A stretch of 29,193 nucleotides of DNA from Anaerolineaceae bacterium UBA4781 (GCA_002403105.1 DHHD01000062.1:1-29193), one strand, 5' to 3'; shown: positions 6,469-14,802, numbered from the stretch's first letter. Notes: a model not told the origin generated them from the sequence alone. Made by a program: numbers and translations.

Positions 6469-9370
6469 TTTCTTTTCTTTGCACTTTCTTGGGCAATGTA
6501 AACATGAATGTGCTTCCCTTTCCCCATTCACTTCTAACCCCGATCGTCCCACCTAGTTTTTCAACCAATCGTTTGCAGATCGCCAATCCCAATCCGGTAC
6601 CTTCATAGAGCCTGCTTAGCCCTGTGTTCACCTGTTGGAATGGTTTGAATAAGTATTTTTGGTCATCTTCTTTTATACCAATACCTGTATCAACTACACT
6701 TGTTTCTATCCATTGTTTTTTACTTCTACAAATAATCCTGACCTCTCCTTTTTCGGTGAATTTGATCGCATTGTTAATGAGATTCAGGAGAATTTGTTCC
6801 ACACGTCGACGATCACTTGTAATTTGACCAATCCCGGTCTCGATCTCCAGTAATAGATTCAGATCTTTCTTGCTCGCCAGTGGAGTTACCGTCTGTACTA
6901 CTTTTTCAAGCAACTGGCTCAGATCAAATTTCTCAGATGTGGTCACCAATTGACCCGCTTCTATTTTAGAAATATCCAGCACATCATTGATTAACTCCAA
7001 CAAATGAGAAGCACTGCTTTGAACCATCCGTAATTGTTTCGTTTGTTCTTCATTTAAGGAACCAACCAATCCTTGCAGCAAGATGCCTGTAAAACCGATG
7101 ATCGAATTTAAAGGGGTGCGCAATTCGTGCGACATGCTGGCTAGAAAAGCCGACTTCAAGCGATCCGCTTCCTGCGCCTGTTCATAGAGACGTGCATCTT
7201 GAATCGCAATGGCCGCTTGTCCGGTTAAACGGATGATCAAATCCAAATCTTTTTCTGTAATAATTTTCTTTTCATTATTATTGACAACCGCAAGCGTTCC
7301 TAAGAATTCCCCGTTGATTTCCAATGGTGCAATGGCAGCCGATCTCTTCCCTTCCCGTTTCGCACGTTCTAATGCTTTCCCCTGAGTACGTTTATCTTTT
7401 TGAACATCTTTTACAAGGACGGGGGTCTTTTTTTGGAGAACCCATCCGTTGATGCTTTCCTGAAATTCCTCAAATGTATAATCCTCCAGGTCGGTTGGTG
7501 AATAACCAAATGCCACCAGATAGTCTATTTTCATCTTTCCAATATCCACCAGATAAATAGCACTCCGATCAGCACCTACGATTTCAGCGGCATTGTTCGT
7601 AATAATCTGAAGCATGGCTTTCAAGTCAAGAGTGGAGGTAATTTCTTTACCAATTTGGTAGAGTGCTTCCAATTCGTTTGCACGCCGATGCAGTTCTTTT
7701 GTTGCGTCCGCAATTTGTTTTTTTAATTCCACTGCATTGTTCTGTACCTGCTGGTATAGTTGAGCATTATCAAGTGCAACGGCTGCATTATTTGCAAAAG
7801 TAGTAAGTGATTCAAGATGAAGAGGGGTGAAATAATTCTTGGTGGCACTATCAACATTCAAAAATCCAATTACTTCATTTCGAACAATAACGGGAGCTCC
7901 GGCATAGGACCGTAGAAATTTCTCTCCTTCAAGATGAAACCACTCGGGAGATTTCGAGATATCTGCAATATAGATCGGTTCTTGTGTTTCAACCATTTGT
8001 TGAAGATTCGAAACTTCAGCAACCTTAAATGTGGTTTTTGACATCAATTCCTGCAGCCCGAAACGTTCATACCCCTGGGAACGAGAAATATGCGCAACCC
8101 CATTTCGAATCAGCATGATGTTTACCGCGTCATTGGGAATAACACGGCTGACCTGTTCAAGAATATGGTCAAGCACTTTTTCGATTTCCAGGGTTGTTCC
8201 AAGGACTGCAATGGCTTCCCCCAATGCTTTTGCCAGATCGCGCTCTTGCTGCAGTGCTTCTTCAATTTGCTTCCGCCCCAGGATCATATGGTTGAAGGCT
8301 TTCCCCAACATACCAATTTCATCTTTCGAGTGTATATCAACCTGTACATCCAGTTTTCCTGATTTCGTAACATGTTGGGTACCATCACTTAATTCCCTCA
8401 AAGGTTTCAAAATAAATTTAGAAAGCCCCAAATTCGTGAATAATCCAAAAAGAACGATCGTCAGAAATAGGCTGAGTAATGGTGGATAGAATGCCAGACT
8501 TTGTACCTCATGATCGATCACAGAAATTGGGATTTCTGCCGCGATCTTCCAACCCAGTTCCGGGGATGTGTAAACGAAATAATAATTTTCTCCAAAGGTG
8601 GAACGACCCGTGGATTGTTCCATGAATTCAATAGAATTTTCACCAAAAATGGCATTCATATTCTGAAAGAGCAGTTCTTCATTTTTGTTCGCCAATATTG
8701 TGCCCTTCTCATCTACTAAAAGAAGCTGCCCCGAATAACCGATATCAAAACTGGAAATATAGTTTGTTAAATTGGAAAGTGTGATATCTGCGCCGACCAC
8801 ACCGAAAAACTCCCCATTTTCGTCCAATAACGCTTTAACGATGCCAATATTCACATCCGTGATCGTCACCGATTGATAGGGTTCCGTTATCATCACTTCA
8901 TCGGGGTTCTCAGCAGCAAGGATATACCAAGGTCTGGTACGGGGGTCATATTGTGTCGGTAAATTTCTGGGATGAGAGCGAACAAAACTCCCATTTTCAC
9001 GCCCCATATAGACAGAATTCACATACGGATGAGTTGTTCTGTATGTGTTCAGTACATTCACAATACTCTGTTCCAGTTCCCCGATATGATATTCGAATGT
9101 GGCTTCATCAGCATTTAGAAAATTTGTAAAATTTTCATCGTCTCGCGAACGGACAATTTCATTTTCAGCAAGTGTTTGAACGTCATTTTTAGCATCATTA
9201 ATAAAACTGACCAAGCTTAAATCAAAAAGCTCCAGCTGGTTTTCTACATTATCTTGAACTATTTCCATGAGATTTTTTCGCAGTTCGACATACATCCATG
9301 CCCCCATGAATAGAAGAACCAGACTGCCAATGACCAGATAAATAACCAGTAATTTCTTGCGAAGTCTCAT
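6443..9370 (-). CDS. Sensor histidine kinase: dCache-HAMP-GAF-GAF-HisKA-HATPase
   Basis: A 975-aa membrane kinase and first gene of the operon. TM1 covers about 7-28, an extracytoplasmic double Cache domain about 35-285, TM2 about 295-318, HAMP about 318-372, GAF1 about 385-540, a coiled coil, GAF2 about 568-730, HisKA with phospho-acceptor His748 in SHELRTP, then HATPase with the N box (Asn867), DTGIGI (894-899) and GTGLGL (924-929). All catalytic boxes are intact and there is no attached receiver, so it needs a partner, most simply the two receivers encoded next. The Cache domain holds YDPRTRPW (141-148), close to the amino-acid-binding signature of dCache_1 sensors. CGGAG precedes the ATG. 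Confidence 0.95.
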   Translation of the reverse strand: MRLRKKLLVIYLVIGSLVLLFMGAWMYVELRKNLMEIVQDNVENQLELFDLSLVSFINDAKNDVQTLAENEIVRSRDDENFTNFLNADEATFEYHIGELEQSIVNVLNTYRTTHPYVNSVYMGRENGSFVRSHPRNLPTQYDPRTRPWYILAAENPDEVMITEPYQSVTITDVNIGIVKALLDENGEFFGVVGADITLSNLTNYISSFDIGYSGQLLLVDEKGTILANKNEELLFQNMNAIFGENSIEFMEQSTGRSTFGENYYFVYTSPELGWKIAAEIPISVIDHEVQSLAFYPPLLSLFLTIVLFGLFTNLGLSKFILKPLRELSDGTQHVTKSGKLDVQVDIHSKDEIGMLGKAFNHMILGRKQIEEALQQERDLAKALGEAIAVLGTTLEIEKVLDHILEQVSRVIPNDAVNIMLIRNGVAHISRSQGYERFGLQELMSKTTFKVAEVSNLQQMVETQEPIYIADISKSPEWFHLEGEKFLRSYAGAPVIVRNEVIGFLNVDSATKNYFTPLHLESLTTFANNAAVALDNAQLYQQVQNNAVELKKQIADATKELHRRANELEALYQIGKEITSTLDLKAMLQIITNNAAEIVGADRSAIYLVDIGKMKIDYLVAFGYSPTDLEDYTFEEFQESINGWVLQKKTPVLVKDVQKDKRTQGKALERAKREGKRSAAIAPLEINGEFLGTLAVVNNNEKKIITEKDLDLIIRLTGQAAIAIQDARLYEQAQEADRLKSAFLASMSHELRTPLNSIIGFTGILLQGLVGSLNEEQTKQLRMVQSSASHLLELINDVLDISKIEAGQLVTTSEKFDLSQLLEKVVQTVTPLASKKDLNLLLEIETGIGQITSDRRRVEQILLNLINNAIKFTEKGEVRIICRSKKQWIETSVVDTGIGIKEDDQKYLFKPFQQVNTGLSRLYEGTGLGLAICKRLVEKLGGTIGVRSEWGKGSTFMFTLPKKVQRKENEPKNIVN

Positions 9371-9451
9371 CGATTTTTTCTCCGGTATATCGGTGGAACA
9401 ATCGAATGCTGAATAATTACTACCCTGTTAACTTTAAAAACTCCTGAATAC

Positions 9452-9457
9452 ATTATA
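9452..9457 (-). promoter_or_regulatory. -10 hexamer of the kinase operon promoter
   Basis: A perfect TATAAT on the minus strand, 81 bases before the kinase start. No good -35 lies at 16-18 bases, so the assignment rests on the -10 alone. Confidence 0.35.
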
Positions 9458-9533
9458 TACTCCAAACAGTAAAGTTTTATCGACACAATAATTGCAGCAA
9501 TTAAAGACGGATTTCTTCTATTATCGAGTGAAG

Positions 9534-9565
9534 AAAGGAGCAGGTTTTCAATGACCTGCTCCTTT
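9534..9565 (-). terminator. Bidirectional-looking intrinsic terminator
   Basis: A 12-bp perfect stem (9534-9545 with 9554-9565) and an 8-base loop, directly after the stop of the unknown gene at 9570. The T-rich tail is better on the plus side (TTTTATTTTA), but the only gene ending here is on the minus strand, where the tail is CTTTCTTC. Confidence 0.7.
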
Positions 9566-9569
9566 TATT

Positions 9570-10058
9570 TTAGATGTACACGCCCCAGCCATTTTGGGTG
9601 CTGCACTCAACCAGCGGTTCAAGAAGTTTCTTATTAGTAAAGGTATACACCTTTACTAATCCTTCCGGCTTCACCTCTCCCTGTACATCCTCCCACTTTC
9701 CGATTCGCACCTGCCCATACCATGGACTATACACTTGTTCACCCTCTGGCACACGCACTGATTTCGAAAATTCCTTTGTTTTTAAATGGACCACTTTTTC
9801 TTGCGGATCAATATCCACACTCAGAGTAAAAGTAAACAAAAAGTAATCAAATTTGAAAGAATTATTCTCTTGGTGTTCTTTTGTATACATTTCCCAAACA
9901 GCTACAAATCCCAGGGGGAATTTCTCATTCAATTCAATGGATAGGTGTTGATTGATCTCCCCTTTTTGCGGTAAAAGCTGAAGCAGTTTGACACGCAGTT
10001 CTTCTGCAGCGATTGGAGTGCCTTTTCCTTCAATTTTCTTCGGTCCGAATAATCCCAT
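9570..10058 (-). CDS. Conserved-looking protein of unknown function
   Basis: A 162-aa soluble protein with no signal peptide, no membrane segment and no motif I recognise. It begins MGLFGPKKIEGKG and is rich in aromatic and beta-forming stretches (FKFDYFLFTFTLSVDI, VKVYTFTN), suggesting a mostly beta fold. The ATG has GGAG eight bases upstream and the gene ends at its own terminator, so I take it as real. It is the only gene in the window with a perfect 12-bp-arm palindrome inside its coding sequence (9633-9660, near the 3' end). A 57-aa membrane peptide gene lies 106 bases upstream on the same strand; there is no shared-function evidence. Confidence 0.75.
   Translation of the reverse strand: MGLFGPKKIEGKGTPIAAEELRVKLLQLLPQKGEINQHLSIELNEKFPLGFVAVWEMYTKEHQENNSFKFDYFLFTFTLSVDIDPQEKVVHLKTKEFSKSVRVPEGEQVYSPWYGQVRIGKWEDVQGEVKPEGLVKVYTFTNKKLLEPLVECSTQNGWGVYI
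9633..9660. repeat. Perfect 12-bp inverted repeat inside a coding sequence
   Basis: ATTAGTAAAGGT (9633-9644) and ACCTTTACTAAT (9649-9660) flank a 4-base loop. In the gene it codes for LVKVYTFTN, about 60-90 bases before the stop. The transcript would form a stable hairpin; as DNA it would suit a dimeric binding protein. Confidence 0.9.
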
Positions 10059-10161
10059 GATTCACGCTCCCTTGATTAAGTTATTTTCTTCCAAATCCCA
10101 TTAATCTACTTCATAATATTATAGATAAAAAAGGGAGAGATAAAATTATTTTCTGTTTTTC

Positions 10162-10192
10162 TGTCTACTTAATAAAGACCATTAAGTAGACA
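10162..10192. repeat. 12-bp inverted repeat over the end of a small ORF
   Basis: TGTCTACTTAAT (10162-10173) and ATTAAGTAGACA (10181-10192) with a 7-base loop. The stop codon of the 57-aa frame (10165-10167) lies inside one arm. There is no T-run on either side, so it is not a standard terminator; it could protect a 3' end or bind a protein. Confidence 0.85.
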
Positions 10193-10338
10193 AGATTCAA
10201 TAATAATTGGGTAACGATCCCTGCTACCAATCCAAGTAGGAATTGATCTACTCTATCCATAAAAGGAAAAACTTTCATGATTACAAACTTGATCCAAAAC
10301 CAAATCCATAGAAACATTAAAGCAACGGTTATTATCAT
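10165..10338 (-). CDS. Small two-helix membrane protein (57 aa), unknown
   Basis: The 443-base gap between the flanking genes holds a minus-strand frame of 57 codons. It starts at ATG 10338 and encodes two clear hydrophobic helices: about residues 2-20 (ALMFLWIWFWIKFVI) and about 33-55 (FLLGLVAGIVTQLLLNLVYL), joined by the charged turn MDRVDQ. The amphipathic breaks look like a real membrane hairpin, not random AT-rich sequence. The ribosome binding site is poor (AGAGA about seven bases before the ATG). The stop lies in a 12-bp inverted repeat. No family recognised. The remaining gap sequence, 10339-10501 and 10059-10164, shows nothing further. Confidence 0.5.
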   Translation of the reverse strand: MIITVALMFLWIWFWIKFVIMKVFPFMDRVDQFLLGLVAGIVTQLLLNLVYLMVFIK

Positions 10339-10501
10339 TTCAATTCTCTGTAAGATGAATAATTAATGAAACCAATTCTATTTGTATCTCGCTTAATGCG
10401 CATTGGCAGATCAGGCAGGAAGATATTGGTCAATTGAAGGATTTAAACAATAGGGAAGTACATCTAATTCTCTATGAGTAAACCTGTTAAATGGTTTTTC
10501 T

Positions 10502-11227
10502 TTATTCGATCAGTTTGCCATATAAATGCGGTTGGCGATGTTCGAGAAACATTCCAAAACATTGAGAAAGATCAAGCGTGACCGTGACCAGGCGATTCGC
10601 ATCGCGGGTTTGAACCAGGCAGTTTCCATCAGGAGCGTAGGCATAGGCAAGCGGGACAGCATCGTTGTAATGGCTGCAGCCAACCGCGAAGATACCATTT
10701 TCAGCTGCCCGGCTGCGCCCGGCAGCAGTCCACTGCGCAAATTGTGTTTCATTCCACATACCGGTGCCAATAGGGTTAAAAGTGACCTTCGCTCCCTGCA
10801 GGGCATACGTGCGCGCCACCTCTGGAAAATGCACCTCATAACAAATAGATATCCCGATCACTCCAAAATCAGTATTCACCACCTGAAGAGCATCACCATG
10901 GCTGAATCCTTTTGAGAGTTCATTGTAAGTGAGAGATGTTTTGCGGTGATGCCCGATGACCTCACCATGTGGATTGACAACAACCGCATGCTTGAATTTT
11001 TCTTTTCCTGCATCCCGGTCTTCCATTCCACAAATGATCCACTTTTGTTTTTCTTTCGCAATATTCCGAAGCACATCGATATTCTCGGAATAGATGTGGT
11101 CTTCAGGGAAAAGGAAAACATCGGGTTTTGTATCGGTTGTAAATTTTTCCAACTCACAAAATGGCGAATCGCTATCCTTGACCGAACGGGGAATGACCAA
11201 CCCAACTGTTACTTTTTTTTCGTCCAT
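10502..11227 (-). CDS. Carbon-nitrogen hydrolase (nitrilase superfamily)
   Basis: A 241-aa cytoplasmic hydrolase that cleaves a C-N amide bond, substrate unknown. The catalytic triad is visible: Glu42 in FPEDH, Lys96 in HHRKTSL, Cys129 in ISICYEVHFPEVAR; the Cys block matches the family pattern of a hydrophobic run, C, then a charged residue. It is somewhat shorter than omega-amidases and N-carbamoyl-putrescine amidases (260-300 aa). The frame could start at a TTG (11242), but GGAGGG lies four to five bases before the ATG at 11227, which is used here. It stands alone between deoD and the small membrane gene. Confidence 0.92.
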   Translation of the reverse strand: MDEKKVTVGLVIPRSVKDSDSPFCELEKFTTDTKPDVFLFPEDHIYSENIDVLRNIAKEKQKWIICGMEDRDAGKEKFKHAVVVNPHGEVIGHHRKTSLTYNELSKGFSHGDALQVVNTDFGVIGISICYEVHFPEVARTYALQGAKVTFNPIGTGMWNETQFAQWTAAGRSRAAENGIFAVGCSHYNDAVPLAYAYAPDGNCLVQTRDANRLVTVTLDLSQCFGMFLEHRQPHLYGKLIE

Positions 11228-11318
11228 GCAACCCTCCAACAATAAATTTTTCTCTAGTAAATACTTCGCTGTCTATCAACCATCAACACAGAATTCTCGT
11301 CTTGTATCAAGGATTCAC

Positions 11319-11373
11319 ATCGCGCAGGAAAACCAAAATATTCGGCAGTACACATCACCACTCTCTGCGCGAT
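11319..11373. repeat. GC-rich 9-bp inverted repeat between deoD and the amidohydrolase
   Basis: ATCGCGCAG (11319-11327) and CTGCGCGAT (11365-11373) are perfect complements 37 bases apart, GC-rich against an AT-rich background. It is about 90 bases upstream of the amidohydrolase start and downstream of deoD. It may be a structured leader, a terminator remnant or a binding site. Confidence 0.6.
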
Positions 11374-11443
11374 CAGTCACTAATTAGTTTCAGCTCTATC
11401 TTGAAAAAAGCTCTTGCAATAACAAAGCATTTTGGATTTTCGT

Positions 11444-12154
11444 TTATCCAATTTCCTGTGCTACCTGTAGAGCGATCTTTGCCATCAAAGGGAAACCTCT
11501 TTCACGCTGTTCTGTGGTAGCAGTTTGCTGGACAGCAATGCCATCACTGACAGTCAGCAGGGATAATGCCCTGACACCAAATTTAGCAGCCAGCGAATAT
11601 AAGGCGCAGGTTTCCATTTCCACACCCAGAATTCCATTGTCGGCCCAGGTCTTCCACCAGTTATCATTATCGTTGTAGAAAGTATCGCTGGAGAGAACAC
11701 TGCCAACATGCACCGTTTCACCCATTCCTGTTGCAATTCGGTATGCAGCTAAAAGAAGGTCAAAACTGGCAGAGGGTGCGAAATTCATCCCGGAAAAACG
11801 TAAAAGGTTCATGTTTGAATCCGTTGAAGCAGTCATTGCCAATAATACATCGCCTATTTTCAAATTGGGTTGTATGCCGCCACAAGTACCAACCCGAATC
11901 AAGTTTTTAACCTGATAGTCACGAATAAGTTCATTAACATAGATTGAATGAGAAGGCATACCCATGCCAGTTCCCATTACTGAGACAGGTTTTCCGTTAA
12001 AAGTACCGGTAAAACCAAGCATTCCGCGCACTTCATTGAAGCAGATAGGATCCTCCAACATAGTGTCAGCGATATACTTTGCCCGCAACGGATCACCGGG
12101 AAGCAAGATAGTGGGAGCGATCTGCCCGGGTTTGGCATTAATGTGAATACTCAT
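11444..12154 (-). CDS. deoD: Purine nucleoside phosphorylase, DeoD type
   Basis: A 236-aa hexameric-type phosphorylase that splits purine (deoxy)ribonucleosides with phosphate into base and (deoxy)ribose-1-phosphate, the substrate of the DeoB mutase in this window. Motifs line up with the E. coli enzyme almost residue for residue: phosphate-binding Gly20 and Arg24 in LLPGDPLRAKYIA, Arg87 in RVGTCGG (Thr90 in place of the usual Ser90), the ribose/base-binding VEMET (178-182), and catalytic Asp204 in TVSDGI. The frame extends 38 codons further up, but that part is Lys/Asn-rich with no domain; AAAGGA lies eight to nine bases before the ATG at 12154. Confidence 0.96.
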   Translation of the reverse strand: MSIHINAKPGQIAPTILLPGDPLRAKYIADTMLEDPICFNEVRGMLGFTGTFNGKPVSVMGTGMGMPSHSIYVNELIRDYQVKNLIRVGTCGGIQPNLKIGDVLLAMTASTDSNMNLLRFSGMNFAPSASFDLLLAAYRIATGMGETVHVGSVLSSDTFYNDNDNWWKTWADNGILGVEMETCALYSLAAKFGVRALSLLTVSDGIAVQQTATTEQRERGFPLMAKIALQVAQEIG

Positions 12155-12203
12155 AAAACTTTTCCTTTCATCTCTTTTTTCCTTATCAATATTTTTCCAA
12201 GAT

Positions 12204-12232
12204 TTATTATTGTAATAGGATTTCTTTGTGAA
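12204..12232 (-). promoter_or_regulatory. Candidate promoter of deoD
   Basis: On the minus strand TTCACA (12227-12232), 17 bases, TAATAA (12204-12209). This puts the start about 45 bases before the ATG and inside the longer reading frame, another reason to prefer the shorter protein. Confidence 0.45.
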
Positions 12233-12252
12233 AATAGATGCATTACTATCAA

Positions 12253-14715
12253 TCAAATAGGAAAACAATTATGTTTTTGGAGGCCTTTTAATAATTCTTC
12301 AATTTTTTCAGTTGGCATGGGGTAAGACAAATAAAAACCTTGCCCATAATCGCATGCCATTGTTTTCAGTTTTTGCAGTTGCATATTTGTCTCGATTCCT
12401 TCTGCAATAATTTTCATTCCCAAATCACTCGCCATTTTTATCATCGTCTGAACGATCTGGGCTCCTTTATTACTTTTCTCAACATCTTTTATAAACATCC
12501 CATCGATTTTTACGGCATCCACCGGAAACCGCTGTAGGTATCCCATTGATGAATACCCAGATCCAAAGTCATCAATTTGTAGCTCAATACCCATTTTGTG
12601 TAATTCTTTAAATATTTTTACAGCCATGTCCTGGTTCTCTATGAGTATGGTTTCAGTGATCTCTAAATGAAGGCAGCGGGAAGGTAACCCCGTTACACGG
12701 AGAGCTTCTTTAACACGTTCAACAAAATTGGATTGCACAAACTGTTTCCCTGAAAAATTAACATTCACTGAAAGATCTCGAAACTCCGGTGATTGACCTA
12801 TCCATTTTTTCATTTGTGCACAGGCTTCTACGAGAACCCAATTGCCAATTTCAATGATCATTCCTGAACTTTCTGCAATCGATAGAAAATCTGCAGGTAT
12901 CAGCAAACCCAATTGGGGATGATTCCAGCGCAATAATGCCTCAAAACCAATTAATGAATTATTTTCTAGTGTATAAATTGGCTGATAGTGAATAACAAAA
13001 CTTTTTTCCGAAAGAGCAGAGCGCATTTGAGATTCCAGTGTAATTCTTGACAGCATTGCAGATCTTAAAGGAGTGCTGAATATTTGGTATTGTGCTTTTC
13101 CTAATTCTTTTGCACGATACATGGCAATATCAGCATCTCGTAAAATCGCTTCAGCGCTATCATAGGTCTCTGAAATATCATTGACAATACCGATGCTGGC
13201 GGTAACAAAGAATTTTTGCCCGCATAATAAATACGGTTCATATTGATTCTTTTGAATTCTATTTGCGACATCCACCGCTTTGTTTTTTGTTTCATGATCC
13301 TCTAATAAGATGGCAAATTCATCACCACCCAGCCGTGCGAATGTATCGCTATTTCTTATACATTTTTTCACACGCGCTGTAAAACTGATCAGAAGCTCAT
13401 CACCAATAGAATGTCCGAGCGTATCATTGACATTCTTAAATTGATCAAGATCTATAAACAACACGGAGAAGGAATAATCGCCATTGCGTTTAGAGATTTC
13501 CATCGCATGATTTAAGCGATCTAAAAGCAAGGTTCGATTCGGTAATTTCGTCAACCCATCATGCAGAGCATCAAAAGATAACTGTTCTTCGATCTTCTTT
13601 CTTTCAATGATCTCATGGCGTAAATCTTCATTTGTCTTTTCGAGTTGCATTGACTTCGCAGCTAGATTGGAAAGGGTTCCTTCCAATTCATTATTTAACT
13701 TTTCATTTTCCACAATTACAAGATGCTGTCTGATCAACGACAGAAAAATAACTACCCCGATTACCACCAAAAGGTTGATAAATTTTCCGGGAATTTCATT
13801 TAGTGTATAGAAAATGAGATAGGCATAGGAAGAACCAATAAAGAAATACGGTAAGTATTTTTGGATCTTATTTATATATTTGGAAAGTGAAATTTTTTGA
13901 AGGCTATTTAGAATATTTGACCTTCGAATCTCAATACCTGCTCCTGATCGAATAATGCCAGCGAATCCGAGGAAGAGATACCCAAAAACCCAACCGCTAT
14001 CCACCCAAGTAGCGCTGACATAACTACCCACCAGTGATTGGTAGCTGAAAATGATATCTGCAATAATTTGAATAAAAATACTAAAAATCAAAAAGAACAG
14101 TGCACTTTGTTCTTTCTCTTTTGGATAATTATAGATCAATACCAAAAGTGCTACAAATAAGACAAGATCTCCGGCAGGATAAGCGAGAGACAGGAATTTA
14201 ATTAAAAACGGCTCTTCCCCTAAACCGGATACAAATGGACTTAATAGAAAGAACCAAAGAATTAATCCGAAGGAAAATAATATCAAAATCAAATCAATTC
14301 TATTTTTAGTTAATTCAAGCTTGCTGGTTTTCATCCGTGGGAACAGAAATATTCCTATAAGTATCAAGGGATAATACAGCATATAAAAGAGATCAGCAAG
14401 TGAAGGAAATGGTTCGATTTTTAAAACCGCTTCAAAAATGAACCACAGAACATCGCCAATGACAAAAGATAATTGTGCAATAGCAATACAATACCAAGCA
14501 CTAGAGATTTTTTTTGATTCAGCTCTTGAATAGGCTGCAGCAAAAATAACTGCGATAACAGATAAAGCATTTAGGATGATAAATAATAAATCAGAGATGA
14601 ATACTTTATTATGTAATCGATAAAAAAAGATGATTATAAGATTCGCTGCTGCCATGAACATCAATGCGTACAGCAGAAATCCCAAGATCGAATTTCTTTT
14701 TGATATTAGTGTCAT
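12253..14715 (-). CDS. Membrane GGDEF-EAL protein (c-di-GMP synthesis and/or breakdown)
   Basis: An 820-aa inner-membrane protein. The N-terminal 320 residues hold about nine or ten membrane helices with the motif PSLADLFYMLYYP, seen in other membrane-anchored GGDEF proteins. A short coiled coil (about 335-375) leads to GGDEF (about 378-540) and EAL (about 555-805). GGDEF is intact at 463-467, with the inhibitory RxxD five residues before it. The EAL domain keeps EALLRW (592-597), LEITET, IDDFGSGYSS, VKIDGMFI and AEGIET, so both activities may be present. A TTG at 14733 would add six residues; GGAGGG precedes the ATG at 14715. That binding site can pair with CCTCCATTT upstream (14722-14789). 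Confidence 0.95.
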   Translation of the reverse strand: MTLISKRNSILGFLLYALMFMAAANLIIIFFYRLHNKVFISDLLFIILNALSVIAVIFAAAYSRAESKKISSAWYCIAIAQLSFVIGDVLWFIFEAVLKIEPFPSLADLFYMLYYPLILIGIFLFPRMKTSKLELTKNRIDLILILFSFGLILWFFLLSPFVSGLGEEPFLIKFLSLAYPAGDLVLFVALLVLIYNYPKEKEQSALFFLIFSIFIQIIADIIFSYQSLVGSYVSATWVDSGWVFGYLFLGFAGIIRSGAGIEIRRSNILNSLQKISLSKYINKIQKYLPYFFIGSSYAYLIFYTLNEIPGKFINLLVVIGVVIFLSLIRQHLVIVENEKLNNELEGTLSNLAAKSMQLEKTNEDLRHEIIERKKIEEQLSFDALHDGLTKLPNRTLLLDRLNHAMEISKRNGDYSFSVLFIDLDQFKNVNDTLGHSIGDELLISFTARVKKCIRNSDTFARLGGDEFAILLEDHETKNKAVDVANRIQKNQYEPYLLCGQKFFVTASIGIVNDISETYDSAEAILRDADIAMYRAKELGKAQYQIFSTPLRSAMLSRITLESQMRSALSEKSFVIHYQPIYTLENNSLIGFEALLRWNHPQLGLLIPADFLSIAESSGMIIEIGNWVLVEACAQMKKWIGQSPEFRDLSVNVNFSGKQFVQSNFVERVKEALRVTGLPSRCLHLEITETILIENQDMAVKIFKELHKMGIELQIDDFGSGYSSMGYLQRFPVDAVKIDGMFIKDVEKSNKGAQIVQTMIKMASDLGMKIIAEGIETNMQLQKLKTMACDYGQGFYLSYPMPTEKIEELLKGLQKHNCFPI

Positions 14716-14721
14716 GCATAC

Positions 14722-14789
14722 CCTCCATTTCAATTCTAAGCTAAATGTTTTGGTATTCCAAAAGCACTTTTGTACAGATTAAATGGAGG
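14722..14789 (-). promoter_or_regulatory. Leader with ribosome-binding-site-sequestering stem (candidate cis-regulator)
   Basis: In the minus-strand RNA, CCUCCAUUU (14789-14781) is perfectly complementary to AAAUGGAGG (14730-14722), which carries the ribosome binding site of the GGDEF-EAL gene. Two further hairpins lie between and exclude each other: CAAAAG/CUUUUG (14772-14759) and UUUUGG/CCAAAA (14763-14748). The anti-binding-site arm starts 13 bases after the permease stop codon, within reach of a terminating ribosome. Confidence 0.45.
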
Positions 14790-14802
14790 CCTGTTCCCTG
14801 AA

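Noticed and set aside
6469..6552. 28-residue extension of the lone receiver with three cysteines
   Set aside because: It lies wholly inside the kinase gene in another frame; its Cys motif is a by-product and the receiver starts normally at MNRKIL.
12155..12268. 38-residue extension of DeoD
   Set aside because: The shorter start has a ribosome binding site and its residue numbering matches the E. coli enzyme; the extension covers the likely promoter.
14716..14802. c-di-GMP riboswitch before the GGDEF-EAL gene
   Set aside because: None of the conserved core of the known c-di-GMP riboswitch classes is visible; only the stem pairing is reported.
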